In this document: positions 43,201 through 54,600 of the stretch, one piece after another
Layout of the letters: each line of letters starts with the position of its first letter
How positions within the stretch are numbered: the first letter of the stretch is position 1
Assembly (NCBI GenBank): GCA_037783415.1
Contig: JAZGTN010000098.1
Coordinates: 2,666,001 to 2,730,000, forward strand
Length of the DNA stretch: 64,000 nt
Direction: 5' to 3'
DNA from: Leptasterias polaris
Taxonomy: Eukaryota > Echinodermata > Asteroidea > Forcipulatida > Asteriidae
Position numbers and translations under genes: made by a program
Notes under the pieces: generated by a model
What the model was told of the DNA's origin: nothing
Seen by the model: only the letters and a program-made list of their open reading frames with translations
Database searches by the model: none

Positions 43201-44098
43201 GTTCAGGACGGTAAATTATCTCGTCTTAACTTGGTGAATGTCTTCGAATAATGAGATCATCATACATAGTTACCGTGTAAACACACGACACCTCGCTACT
43301 TCCTGGTTTCCCGTCCCAACAAGTACGTCATCATTCGCTGGTTCACGCACGTATCCTATAGTGGGTTTGTGGTGCGCGTAAATGCAAGTGCTATAGTATT
43401 GGACAAGCACAGTGCCTATGGAGGGAGCCATGGAAGCGCGCGAGTTTTTAAAAACCCCAAGAAAGGTTTAATTTTTTCAGTTAAAATTACGAAAAAAATA
43501 TTGGTGTAAAACAATCCAATCTACAAATTCAGAATACTTAATAACATTACGTATGAGATTAAGAAATCTGTTTTATTTCTCAATTATCGTTGAAGTAGAT
43601 CTTTAATCAATACCGTAATAGTCCATTGAAATCTTTGAGTGACGACTATTAGTACGGCGAGCCGCTGAGAAGAGGAGGACTCGTTTATGTTGTCTAGGTT
43701 AAATCATGGAGGAAGGAAGAGATGGTTAAATCATGCCTCCCATGAAGTGCACTTCATCAAAACACGATTGAATCTTTTGATGCTGTGACACCGTTTTTTA
43801 CTCAATGGGGATTGGGCATTAATAAGGATACATGACCGTTCATCAAAATCTTATTCTTTTCGAGATCGGAAGAAATAAAATGCACTTGCTGGCAAATAGG
43901 TTCAAGAAGTTGCCGGCTGAATGTGGATGATTGCTATTCGTGCGGTAAAAAGGGATCGCAATGGTTTTACAATAGTACAAAATGCCTAATTTTTGATTTA
44001 CGTTTTACAATTGCCAGCTCTGTGTAGCACATTTAGGGGGATGCTCGCCAATTTCCATCTGTAAATATGAGCAGAAACATAAAAACAGCTAATCAGTT
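43201..44098. other. Intergenic, nothing recognised
   Basis: No gene seen. It would contain the upstream region of the THAP exon. Confidence 0.4.
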
Positions 44099-44688
44099 AG
44101 GCCAAGTAAAAAAACAAAAGAGTTTCTCGTCCGGACTTTTTCAAAAAAAGGAGGAGGCAGGGCGTTACTATTTACTATTTTTCAATTTTTAGCTATTTTT
44201 TCCAAGATGGCCGCGATGCTAAATATGGCTGGCCAAGGTATATTTATTCATAGATATTGTGCTATTTGAGTATACTGATGCAATTTATGACAAAACAAAT
44301 GATTTGTAAGACCCTTCAGTTCACTGCAGAATCGCAGCACCATCACCTTCGACAACTGTCCGCTCTGAAAAGAACGCCCAGCTGGGTTTGGTGCCAAGAC
44401 ACTGATGATATATTAATGAGAAAGTTGGGAATTCTTGAGGCAAAGCTGCTATTTTGGCCCATTGGATTCAGAAGGGGATTCAAAATATCAGAGATGCCAC
44501 TCAGTTTTATAAAAAAAAATTGATTTCAGCTTTAAATCTTCAAAACAATTTAGCCTAAGATTTTTTATTTTTTTTATTTTTTTTTCTGAAAAATTAGTAA
44601 AATAAAAATAGTAAAAAAAAAAAAAAGGCGGCAGCCAAAAAGGTGGCGGGCGGGGACGAGAAACTCTTTTGTCTGTTTTACTTGGCCT
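44099..44688. mobile_element. Harbinger-like MITE (GGCCAAGTAAAA termini)
   Basis: The left end AGGCCAAGTAAAAAAACAAAAG and the right end CTTTTGTCTGTTTTACTTGG, with GAGTTTCTCGTCC / GGACGAGAAACTC just inside, form inverted repeats of about 34 bp. Flanks are TTA (left) and TTC (right), so the 3-bp target duplication is imperfect. An open stretch at 44257-44523 is not recognised as protein. Confidence 0.65.
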
Positions 44689-45106
44689 TCACACAGTCTC
44701 ATTTTATAATGTTTGTTGTTTTACTTGTTTTTGTGACTTATTGTTTGTGGGTTTCTTCTTCGCCCCTCCCCCCTTTTCAATAATATTCGTCTCTTATTTC
44801 ATTAATTTTTGTTGAGACGTATTTGTATTTATTCATCTATATGCACATTGTAAAATCATAATGCATGCTTAAACTTGGCTCTGTCTTCAAAGTTTACCAT
44901 CATGTGGCTGGAGTCGTTCCAAAATTGTCACGGCCCCGTGCAACAATGGGATTTGCGCTCCAGTGGATTTTAGGTTCCCTCATTCATTTCATTATCGAAC
45001 TCTATTATTGGTGCCTTTTGTTGGTCGGATTACACGGACAAGGCAGCGCGATAGTTGCCCACAAAGGAGTGAAGGATTAGTGTCTATAGCTCGGGTATAC
45101 TAGGGT

Positions 45107-45250
45107 TTATCTAGTAAGCCGATTATAACTACACATTTGGACAACACTATTGTTCCTTCCATGGTTATACCATGAAGGAAGGAGTATTATATTTCCTTCC
45201 TCCATTATACAGTGAATCTCCATTATACAGTGAATCTCCCTCAAGACCGG
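45107..45250. other. Small inverted motifs in unit 1
   Basis: CCTTCCATGGTTATACCATG and GAAGGAAGG...CCTTCCTCC form a short hairpin, followed by a 17-bp tandem duplication of CCATTATACAGTGAATCT. Part of the sequence not present in unit 2. Confidence 0.45.
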
Positions 45251-45371
45251 GCGATTGCAGAAGAACGCATGACAGTGCTTGACACTGGGTGGGTTTTCTT
45301 TTGTTTGAGCTTGCACGCAAAGGAACGCGTCGGATATGGTTAATATGGTAGTTTGCAATTGATAGTCAAGA

Positions 45372-46768
45372 TGATTTTAACAGAGTGTACTACGGGGATA
45401 TACTATGGAAATCCATAGGCCTTTCATCAATTAATTACGGCTGCTCAGTGTGGTTTGGTAATGGAAAATCGCCTGTACTTAAACTTGAAAACCTACAGTA
45501 TCAAATGGCGAAAATTATTCTTAAAGCCCCGAGAAACGTTGCAAAGGAAGCATTATATGGTGATTTGGGCTGGCAATCGCTAGCCTCGATTCAAAATACA
45601 CAACGTGTTCAGTACTTTAATCGTTTGAAAAGCATGGATGACGATCGCTGGCCAAAACTCTTATTCAATGCCATATTTGCAATTCAGGACACCCTGAAGT
45701 GGTCTTGGCTTCGTAACATTCGCGACATACTGGCGGAGTGTAACATGGATAATTCTTATAATGTAGATAGTGAAATAATCCCGCGATGGGCCAATACTTT
45801 CAAAAGCAATTATAAAGCTATTGACTACAACAATTGGTACGATAACGCTCAGGGTAAATCAACACTAAGAAACTACATCAAACACAAGACACAGCCTTCC
45901 CTTGAACCGTATCTATTGGACAAACTTAACTTCGCTGGGTGCAACTTGAAATTTAAGGCAAGATCAAACGTGCTGAACCTGGAAGGTAGAAAGATAGCTT
46001 GGTCGAACGAATATAATGGGATTTGTAAACTATGTAATAAAGATAAGCAAGAAACAATCGAACACTTCATGTTTGAGTGCACCAAATTGGCCATAATAAG
46101 AGACACTTCTTTTAACATGTTAAAAAATAATCTACTAAATAATGGATGGGACAATATGTGGCAACTCTTTATAAATGGCAACATAGATATAAAACGTCAT
46201 CTAATGTTAGATAATATCTTCCAGGATAATAACGAGATAGGTCGTATACTTGACCAAGGATGCAAACAATTTTTATTATGTGCATGGAAAGCTAGGACGG
46301 AATTATATAACAATATCACAGACTAGTTATGTACAATTTAAATGATACGACTGGATATAATATTATACTGATCATTAAGTTATATAAGCTGCAGTACTAG
46401 TTCTGGAAAATCAACAACAGCGCTAATTAATTAATTCCCTGTATTCTTTATACATTGTGTCTTACATTGCATGTATATATTACATTGCATTATTATTTTT
46501 TTTTTTTGTATTGCTTCGATATTCTGTATGTCTAAATGTTATGTATGTGTTCAAACTATGTACCTACGGGTATACAGACATGTATATGTATTTCTGCGAT
46601 GTTAATTATGTCTACTACATGCACTGTACTTTTGTATTCTAAATCGTTTATACAGCATATTTGTAACTTGAATAATTTGTATATGGACGCACCACCTATA
46701 TACTTGTAGTGTTGGGTGTGTGCCACTGTTTTAAAAGTGAGTGCCAATAAATAAATAAATAAATAAAT
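45372..46768 (+). mobile_element. 5'-truncated LINE with AATA tail, inserted in unit 1
   Basis: A LINE 3' end: a C-terminal ORF2 fragment, about 400 bp of 3' UTR, then CCAATAAATAAATAAATAAA (46747-46768), a microsatellite tail with embedded AATAAA. Unit 2 of the duplication lacks it at the corresponding place (near 49075-49095), which gives an empty site. Confidence 0.75.
45385..46326 (+). CDS. LINE ORF2 C-terminal fragment (post-RT region)
   Basis: A 313-codon open frame. It starts just downstream of where a reverse-transcriptase core would end: SINYGCSVWFGNG is the usual post-palm 'thumb' style motif. It ends with a zinc-knuckle-like CKLCNKDKQETIEHFMFEC near residues 215-233, as in many non-LTR element C-termini. 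No reverse-transcriptase catalytic motifs are present, because the element is truncated at its 5' end. The frame is undamaged, so the insertion is fairly recent, but the fragment cannot be autonomous. The LINE clade is uncertain; it differs from the three other LINEs in this window. Confidence 0.75.
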   Translation: MYYGDILWKSIGLSSINYGCSVWFGNGKSPVLKLENLQYQMAKIILKAPRNVAKEALYGDLGWQSLASIQNTQRVQYFNRLKSMDDDRWPKLLFNAIFAIQDTLKWSWLRNIRDILAECNMDNSYNVDSEIIPRWANTFKSNYKAIDYNNWYDNAQGKSTLRNYIKHKTQPSLEPYLLDKLNFAGCNLKFKARSNVLNLEGRKIAWSNEYNGICKLCNKDKQETIEHFMFECTKLAIIRDTSFNMLKNNLLNNGWDNMWQLFINGNIDIKRHLMLDNIFQDNNEIGRILDQGCKQFLLCAWKARTELYNNITD

Positions 46769-46962
46769 AGTAACTGAAAAAAGATGTCCTGACTTCACTT
46801 GGTTTCAAAATTAGAGAAAGATTTGCAATTTCAACGAATTTTTTGCCGTGTGCTGAAGTGACAATAAAGATTCATGATTATGGTTTGGAAAAAAATCAGA
46901 CCTTCATGGAGAGGAACATCTAAAAAGTAAAATGAGTTGAAGTTAAAGGCGAGTTACCCTGG

Positions 46963-47906
46963 CTATTCCAAAGAATTAGTTTGCTCACGTCTCCTGCAAA
47001 ATATCTGACGTAATCCATTACGAAACTGACGGTACTTGAAAGCGTAGATCAACGGGTTGACGCAAGAGTTTGTGGCAACCATTGCAACAGAAAGATAATA
47101 AAACCATTCGTTCAGTTTTATGTCCAAACCGAGGTTAAACATAAAGAAGATGGCCTGGTTGGGTGTCCAGCAGATCACAAATGTAATGAAAACGACCAGG
47201 AGCATCTTGAATGTGTTGCGTCTTGCCCGGAGGAGGGACTCGGCCATGTCCGGTGCGTTTGCTCCATCGGGAAGATGTGCGGCTGGTGCCGGGCCGACAC
47301 GGGCTGCTCCTCGTTTCATCTCCACACTGATGCATGAATGTAGGCGAAGAGCATCACACCGACTGGGATGACGTATTGTAAGATTACAACAAGAGTACCG
47401 ATAATGTTGGCTCCTGGAATCGCATTCCGAACACAAACGCCATTTTCTACCTTTGCGTAAAAAAGAAGATAAAACTTAGTAGCCAAATCAAGAATCCAGC
47501 AAATCCCGATTGTTAAACCAACTTTAAGCCTAGGCCAAGTGATAAATGCAGCCTGGTACTTGAAGGGGTGAACTATTGCGAAATATCGCTCCATGGTCAA
47601 CACCAACAGGTTGAACGTCGACAGCGCAAAGAAAAAGAACAGCATTAAGTTAGTAAACCAAATGCGGCAGATGAACCAACCCAGTAGCTTGCTTTGAATG
47701 GGATACGGCAGCGAGATCTCACTTTTCAATAAAATAACCGTAGAGCTCAAAAAGTCAATCACTGCTTGATGAAAGATGAAGGCGTTTGTACGAGTTTGCA
47801 TCGATCGTACTTTGAAGATGACGAAGCATACTAAGCCATTGCCCAGGATCCCAATAATACCCACGATGTCCTGATAGATACGAAGGGCAACTAGTCCGTC
47901 CATCAT
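46963..47906 (-). pseudogene. Class A GPCR 4, inactivated by a 2-bp insertion
   Basis: Almost identical to GPCR 5. The first frame starts MMDGLVALRIYQDIVG and carries TM1 to TM5. Near 47325 two extra bases change CCTATATTCGCATCAG to CCTACATTCATGCATCAG, so the frame ends at AYIHASVWR, right after TM5. The original frame resumes as ISVEMKRGAARVGPAPA and carries ICL3, TM6 with CWTPNQ, TM7 with NPLIY, and the C-terminus RQFRNGLRQIFCRRREQT. The C-terminal end, damaged in GPCR 5, is intact here. It lies in unit 1 of the tandem duplication. Confidence 0.9.
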
Positions 47907-48146
47907 TAGCTTCAGTTTTCCAAACTCAATTTGAGAGACCCGTTCTCATGTTGCAGCAAATTTCAATCAGGATTTAGTTTTCTTCATCTGCAGGTGTAAA
48001 ACATCACCAGGTCGTCGACAGTGTATTATTAGGAAGAGACAATTGATGACTTATATATACTATGTTACAAGAAAACATATATAGGTGAAGGCCTACTAGT
48101 ACTAACCACTTTTTACAATTAAGTCGCCTAGCAGGACATGTGCTCG

Positions 48147-48156
48147 TATTTATATG
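48147..48156 (-). promoter_or_regulatory. TATA-like box of GPCR 4
   Basis: CATATAAATA on the minus strand followed by CGAGCAC, about 245 bp upstream of the start. The same TATAAATACGAGCAC context lies upstream of GPCR 5. Confidence 0.4.
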
Positions 48157-48494
48157 CCCTTTATTGAACGAAGGGTGCGGGCGGTGAAACGTATATTTTT
48201 AAATACAAAAAAAATTAACTTGAGGAAGCACAAAGACCATCCACGACTAATTCTATTATTTTGGGGGATCGAGGTCAAATTTAAGTTTTTTTCTGGCCTA
48301 CCGTAGCTTTTCGATCAATTTTTCGTATTTTATTTTCGAGGTATTTTTTTAAAAGTTAATCTAATCAGTCTAGTCTTTCACACGGTCATTACGTTGCCCC
48401 AGACCTAGTTCGGGATAAGCGCGTTCTACGTTCAATAAATATATTACACAAATTGGATGCAAATGAGTACAATTTAGCAAAATTATAACGAGGT

Positions 48495-48550
48495 AAAACC
48501 TGGACTGTTCCATTCCACGAGGCGAAGTCGAGTGAAATGGAACAGCCCAG
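48495..48550. repeat. Hairpin shared by both duplication units
   Basis: TGGACTGTTCCATT and AATGGAACAGCCCA form a short stem around a GAGGCGAAGTCGAG loop. The counterpart near 51110-51160 is more diverged. Confidence 0.5.
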
Positions 48551-48856
48551 ATTTCAACAAAATAATGATCATATTCGCTATATTGTATGAATCAGTTGCA
48601 TCTTATGTTTGTTATACTTAGATCCTTGTCACAATAAGATCTTTGTCATTTCAACAAAAGTAATACAAAGTTTTGAAAAATGTATACTGCATTTCAACTA
48701 TAACGTACTTAACGGCGAAAAGGTGCATGACTGCCCCCCCCCCCTTCACCCCCACGTCATTTTCAATAACATTCGTCTCTAGTTTCATTGCTTTTTTTAA
48801 CGACGTTTTTGAATTTATCCATCTTTGCACAATCGGTTAAGTAAAATGCATGCTTA

Positions 48857-48998
48857 GGCCGTTTCCGAATTGGCGGCTTCAGCTACAGCTACGGCTGTTG
48901 CTAAGGGTGTTGCTAAGGACGTCCTATATACCTCAACGCATGATGACGCGGAAATATAGCCGTAGCCGTAGCTGTAGCCTTTAATTCGGACACGGCCT
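48857..48998. mobile_element. Harbinger-like MITE, TSD TTA, with an empty site in unit 1
   Basis: GGCCGTTTCCGAATTGGC at the left is mirrored by AATTCGGACACGGCC at the right, and TTA flanks both sides. Unit 1 has the empty site AATGCATGCTTAAACTTGGC near 44861 with a single TTA, so the 3-bp target is confirmed by comparison. The body contains GTAGCTGTAGC / GCTACAGCTAC inverted stems. A fragment of the same family is at 31330-31450. Confidence 0.85.
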
Positions 48999-49176
48999 TA
49001 AACTTGGCTGTCTTCAAAGTTTACCATTAAAAGAGATTATACTTAACTATGCTTGTTGATGGTAGTTTGCATTCATCAAGCTAACGAATCACATAACTGA
49101 AAACGATGTCCTTACTTCACTTAGTTTCAAAGTTAGAGAAAGGTTTTGCAATTTCAATTAATCTTTTGCTGTATGC

Positions 49177-49500
49177 TATAGACCATGTGACCTATGACAT
49201 CAAATGTTTACAAAAGAGCCACAGAGCCAGGACTTCCTGCCGGCACATTTGTACACAGCTCAATGGAAGAATACAACAAATATTATGTTTTATGGAGATT
49301 GCACTGTCTGATTATTCTCAACTTTTGATATGAAAAAGGGGGGGGGGGCATCTCAAAATCTGTACAGCTGTTGCTTTTGTAAATTTTGAATTTATGTAAA
49401 TTATGACACAAAATGTAAATTTTCCCATATGGCCTGTCAGGAAATGCATTAGAATGTACAAGGTCATCACTCTGTATAAACAAAGGTAACATGGTCTATA
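49177..49500. mobile_element. TA-flanked MITE (TATAGACCATG family), absent from unit 1
   Basis: TATAGACCATGTGACCTATG at the left and AGGTAACATGGTCTATA at the right. Unit 1 reads across the site as GTGTGCTGAAGTGACAATAAAG, so the element arrived in unit 2 after the duplication, or was lost cleanly from unit 1. A poly-G run lies near 49340. Confidence 0.8.
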
Positions 49501-49586
49501 TATAGCGACAATAAAGGTTCATTATTGTTTGGAAAATATCAGACATTATGTTAAGGAAACGTTTAAAAGGTGAAATGAGTTAAAGT

Positions 49587-50555
49587 TTAAAGACGAGTTA
49601 TATAACCCTGGCTATTCCAAAGCATTAGTTTGCTCACTTCTTCTGCAAAATATTTGACGTAATCCATTGCGAAACTGACCGTGTACTTGAAAGCGTAGAT
49701 CAACGGGTTGACGCAAGAGTTTGTGGCAACCATTGCAACAGAAAGATAATAAAACCATTCGTTCAGTTTTATGTTCAAGCCGAGGTTGAACATAAAGAAG
49801 ATGGCCTGGTTGGGAGTCCAGCAGATCAAGAACGTGATGAAAACGACCAGGAGCATCTTGAAGGTGTTGCGTCTTGCCCGGAGGAGGGACTCAGCCATGT
49901 CCGGTGCGTTTGCTCCATCGGGAAGATGTGCGGCTGGTGCCGGGCCTACACGGGCTGCTCCTCGCTTCATCTCCACACTGATGCGAATATAGGCGAAGAG
50001 CATCACACCTACTGGGATGACGTATTGTAAGATTACAACAAGAGTACCGATAATGTTGGCTCCTGGAATCGCATTCCGAACACAAACGCCATTTTCTACC
50101 TTTGCGTAAAAAAGGAGATAAAACTTAGTAGTCAAATCAAGAATCCAGCAAATCCCAATTGTTAAACCAACTTTAAGCCTAGGCCAAGTGATGAAAGCAG
50201 CCTGGTACTTGAAGGGGTGAACTATTGCGAAATATCGCTCCATGGTCAACACCAACAGGTTGAACGTCGACAGCGCAAAGAAAAAGAACAGCATTAAGTT
50301 AGTAAACCAAATGCGGCAGATGAACCAACCCAGTAGCTTGCTTTGAATGGGATACGGCAGCGAGATCTCACTTTTCAATAAAATAACCGTAGAGCTCAAA
50401 AAGTCAATCACTGCTTGATGAAAGATGAAGGCGTTTGTACGAGTTTGCATCGATCGTACTTTGAAGATGACGAAGCATACTAAGCCATTGCCCAGGATCC
50501 CAATAATACCCACAATGTCCTGATAGATACGAAGGGCAACTAGTCCGTCCATCAT
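49587..50555 (-). CDS. Class A GPCR 5 with frameshifted C-terminal tail
   Basis: An open frame of 322 codons, intact from TM1 through NPLIYAFKY in TM7, with the expected ERY, CWTPNQ and both disulfide Cys positions. Near 49680 two extra bases (GACCGTGTACTTG where paralogues have GACGGTACTTG) shift the last part. Helix 8, normally RQFRNGLRQIF, is replaced by TVSFAMDYVKYFAEEVSKL and a tail ending GYITRL. All seven membrane spans remain, so the receptor could still fold, but helix 8 and the palmitoylation-type Cys are lost. Two Met codons begin the frame; the second aligns with the paralogue starts. It may be a functional variant or an early pseudogene. It lies in unit 2. Confidence 0.85.
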   Translation of the reverse strand: MMDGLVALRIYQDIVGIIGILGNGLVCFVIFKVRSMQTRTNAFIFHQAVIDFLSSTVILLKSEISLPYPIQSKLLGWFICRIWFTNLMLFFFFALSTFNLLVLTMERYFAIVHPFKYQAAFITWPRLKVGLTIGICWILDLTTKFYLLFYAKVENGVCVRNAIPGANIIGTLVVILQYVIPVGVMLFAYIRISVEMKRGAARVGPAPAAHLPDGANAPDMAESLLRARRNTFKMLLVVFITFLICWTPNQAIFFMFNLGLNIKLNEWFYYLSVAMVATNSCVNPLIYAFKYTVSFAMDYVKYFAEEVSKLMLWNSQGYITRL

Positions 50556-50781
50556 TAGCTTCAGTTTTCCAAACTCAATTTGAGAGACCCGTTCTCATGT
50601 TGTAGCAAATTTCAATCAGGATTTAGTTTTCTTAACCTGTCCAGTGTTCTTTAGATCACCACCAGGTCATTAACAGTAAAGACCATTGGTGACATACAAT
50701 TTTACGAGTCTAAATATTTAGGTGTAGGCCTTCTAACCGCTTTTTACATGTATCACAAACTATTAGCGAAACCGGTGCTCG

Positions 50782-50791
50782 TATTTATATA
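50782..50791 (-). promoter_or_regulatory. TATA-like box of GPCR 5
   Basis: TATATAAATA on the minus strand followed by CGAGCACC, about 230 bp upstream of the start codon; homologous to the GPCR 4 site. Confidence 0.4.
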
Positions 50792-51236
50792 CTGAACCGA
50801 AAGAAGGGGGCGGTGCATAGTGTGTACCCCCCTTGTCACAAATTTGAAACTTAGGCCTATTTCAGTTGAAAATAAATTAAGTGGCGGAAGCACACAATAC
50901 CATCTATGGGTAATCTTATTATTTTGGGGGGTCGAGGTAAAATTTAAGTCTGCCTGGCATACAGCTTTTCAATTGTTCGTGCATTATTTTCGGGGTTCTT
51001 TTTTGTTAAGTTAATATGATATCTCTATTCTTCCCCCATGGTTATTCAATTGCTCCATATATCGTGCAGGATAAGCGCGTTAGCAGAATATAATAACGAG
51101 GTGAAACATGGACTGTTCCATTCTTCGAGGGCAATGCGAGTAAAATGGAGCCGTCCAGAGACAACGAAAGATCATATTCGCTACTTTGTTTGAATCAAAT
51201 GCAACGTATGTTTGTTATATATAGGCCTATAGATCC

Positions 51237-51400
51237 TGGTTGGCCGATTTCACAAAGAGCGGTGATTGGTGTCAGCTGAGTAGGCCCCCTATCAATTTTA
51301 ATTACCAAGCAAATTGTGAAGTCACAATACAAAATCACTTTTGGCGATTTTTACAACTCACCCTAAGACGAATCTTAGTGCTTTGTGAAATCGAGCCCTA
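51237..51400. mobile_element. MITE (GGCYCGATTTCACAAAG), absent from unit 1
   Basis: GGCCGATTTCACAAAGAGC at the left is mirrored by GTGCTTTGTGAAATCGAGCC at the right. At the same place unit 1 has only AGATCCTTGTCACAATAAG. No coding capacity. Confidence 0.7.
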
Positions 51401-51609
51401 GTCATACAGCTCTGTCATTCCAACAATAGTAATACAAAGTTTTGAACAATTGATATTTATTTCAACCGTCGGGTATTTAACGGCTGATAAAGACATAGCT
51501 AGAGCCAGCCTCCTTACCAAGGGCAGTCTGCCGTATCGATACTTCTCGTCACCCAACGCCTGGAAGCAGCCTCGCTACCATGGGCAGCGCGCCATAACGC
51601 CCGCTAACT

Positions 51610-54600
51610 CCATTTTTCATTTCAAGACATTTATTTCCATTCCAACAAAGAATCATCATAACAATATCAAAGAACAGTAAGATAATAATTGGAAATGGGG
51701 GCATAGCCAGAAAAGCCAAAGCTTGTGGTTGGTTTGCCCAGACAAACAAAAACACAAATAGACTAACAAGTACAGTGTGGGTAGGTACGATATTTAACTT
51801 CTAAGACTGAATAGACTCTATGTAAACTAAGGTGAAGTCAGAGGGATGCACTTATAACAATACACATAGGACAGGGCGTGAGGGTTCCATTAACAATAAC
51901 ACTGCATAGGCCTACAGGTGTACTACAGAAATCACACTAAGGTGAGAACGTAAGAGAAAGCTCTGTGAATTAGAGGATATTTTGAACAATATGTGCTTTG
52001 AGCTTGCGTTTAAAGGCAACTGTGTTCCTGCAAGAAGTTACATAAGCGGGGAGATTGTTCCAGTTGCACGGCCCAGACCATAAAATACTGTGTTGAAATG
52101 CAGTTGTTCTATGTTTGGGAAGATGAAATAGAGATGCAGACCTAGTTTCATATTTATGAAAATTACTATTAACCTGAAATGTGCTAACTAGGTGATGGGG
52201 AAGTTGGTTAGTTGAGTACTTGTACATAAACATACATTGCTGATAAATATTAATATCATGAAAACGTAATAAATTATATTGTTTAAACAAGGGTGCAGTA
52301 TGAGCTCTAAAATGACATTTGGCAATAATGCGAATAACTTTCTTCTGCAACACCTTCATTTTATATAAGTTACTTTGAGAGGTATTCCCCCAGACAATGT
52401 TACCGTAAGACATATAAGGAAGAATAAGTGAACAATACAGTGTACGCAAGATCTCATCAGGAAAAACATATTTGAGCCAGGAGATTATGCCAATTGATTT
52501 CGAAATCTTTTTACAAATTTCGGTTATGTGAACTTTCCAAGTAAGGCGGCTGTCAATATATACACCAAGAAACTTTGTGAAATCAACTTTGGGAATTTCA
52601 TGATTGGAAATGGTGATTTTAAGATTATGAACACCACAGTTCTTTTTCTTGTTGCAAAAGATCATGTAGTTGCATTTTTGTAGGTTAAATGACAGCCGGT
52701 TCGCTTGAAACCATTCACAGACATTAGAAAGGTGGTTATTAGCATCATTGAATAAAGAAGGCAGGTCATTGTTACTACATAAAACGTTAGTGTCATCGGC
52801 ATAAAGAATATAAGACAATTTCTCGGAAGAACGATAAATGTCATTGATGTACAAGATGAACAAAAGGGGTCCAAGCAAAGATCCTTGTGGTACTCCATAG
52901 GAGATTTTAGAAAGGTCAGAAGTAACATTCATGTATTTAGTACATTGAAAACGACTAGATAAATAGCTGCAGAACCAGTCATGCGCAATACCTCGAATAC
53001 CATAATGATCTAGTTTGTGTAGCAATATTTTGTGGTTAATTGTGTCAAAGGCTTTGGACAAGTCTATGAAAATACCCATGGTGTAATGGGTTTTTTCGAA
53101 GCCGCTGATAATTTTGTTGGTAAGGTCAAGCAGTGCCATAGAAGTAGAATGTTTTTGTCGGAAACCGTACTGACCATGGAAAAGTATCTTGAATTTGTCC
53201 AAAAACTTGATTGTTCTTTCATAGACAATCTTTTCAAACAGTTTTGAAAACACAGGGAGAACTGAGATAGGCCTGTAATTGTCGATTTCAGATGGATCAC
53301 CTTTCTTATAAATCGGTGTAACCCTAGCCAGCTTAAGTTTGCTAGGGAAAATACCTTTGGATAAAGATAAGTTAAAAATATGAGACAATGGATCGCACAG
53401 ATGCAAAATAACTGATTTGACAACCCTTGGACTTATGTTGTCAAGACCTGCGGCACTATCTTTAAAAGATTTCACAATTTGACAGATTTCATAAGGAGAG
53501 GTTGGATTCAAGAACAGCGAGCTGGAATTAGGATTACCAAGAAAGTGTTTGAAGTCATGATGTGCAGGTCTTATCTTTGAATCCAAGGTTGGCCCAATCT
53601 GAGTGAAGTAATTGTTGAAAGCATTGGCTATTACAGCAGGATTCTTAAGCACTTGACCGTTTAATTTAAAGTCCTGCTGATTGTTGCCCTTTGAGTTTTT
53701 CTTCAGAACAGAATTAATTATGCTCCAGGTTTGTTTGATATTAGATTTAGCACCAGAAAACTTATCTGCATAATATTTTGCTTTGACACCCTTAATTAGA
53801 CTATTGAGTTTGTTACGAAATTGATTGTGTTTAATTCTGTTGGCATTATTCGGTTTGGTAAGGAAAATCTTGTACAGTTTGTTGATGAATTTGATAGATT
53901 GAATAATGCCATTAATCTTAGTCGATTTAATTGGAAAATGGTGATCATACAGGTGAGTAAACGTCGAAATAAAGGTGTCATAAGCAGAATCAGGGTTTTT
54001 ACATGAGTACATTGCCATCCAGTCAACTTTCATTAAATCACATTGAAATCGACTAATGTTTCCTTGGTTGATACACCTGAAGGATTCAGTGACTCTCTCT
54101 TTACTGATACAAGAATCCTTTAACCGAGTCATTAGAAATATGGGTAGATGATCTGAGGCATCGCAAAACAGGATTCCCGATTTGGATGGAAAATCACAAC
54201 AATTTGTAAGAATGTTGTCTATAAGTGTAGCTGTGGAGTCAGTAATACGAGTGGGTTTGTAGATACTGGGTAAGAAAGAGTTACTGAAAAGACAATCTAC
54301 AAAATGGGAAGTTGGATTGTGAACATTGTGTTTTAAAAGATCAATGTTGAGATCACCCATGATGAAAACATGTTTCTTTTCCATGTTAAGTTTTTCGAGC
54401 AAATTGTCGAAAGAATCCACAAACCTGTTGACACTGACGTCCGGGGGTTTATAGACAACACCGGTCACAATACTTTTACCATTAACCTGAGGTATTTCAA
54501 TGAAAATAGAATCACAATAAGCAGTATTAATTTCTAAGTCAGGGCGGTTGATAAAAGTGAATGAGTTGTGAATGTACATTGCCACGCCCCCTCCTGTCCT

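Larger units (their letters stand above)
44760..48720. repeat. Tandem segmental duplication, unit 1 (carries GPCR 4)
   Basis: Blocks before and after GPCR 4 match unit 2 in order: TTTTCAATAATATTCGTCTC (44777), AAACTTGGCT.TGTCTTCAAAG (44872), GGTAGTTTGCA (45345), TGTCCTGACTTCACTTGG (46782), the GPCR with its promoter, and the TGGACTGTTCCATT hairpin (48499). Unit 1 contains a LINE fragment that unit 2 lacks. It also has about 440 bp near 44910-45350 not seen in unit 2. Confidence 0.8.
48730..51490. repeat. Tandem segmental duplication, unit 2 (carries GPCR 5)
   Basis: Matches unit 1 from TTTTCAATAACATTCGTCTC (48760) to AAAGTAATAC-type sequence near 51430-51445. Private insertions relative to unit 1 are the elements at 48857-48998, 49177-49500 and 51237-51400. 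Confidence 0.8.

Noticed and set aside
44257..44523. 88-codon frame inside the GGCCAAGTAAAA element
   Set aside because: No ATG at its start, ends in an A-rich run, and no recognisable motif; likely chance.
45385..46326. 313-codon frame as a possible host gene
   Set aside because: The post-RT style motif, zinc-knuckle end, AATA tail and empty site in the second duplication unit show that it is a LINE 3' fragment.
46556..46798. 80-codon minus-strand frame in the LINE 3' UTR
   Set aside because: It begins in the 3' UTR and reads antisense through the AATA tail; no protein character.
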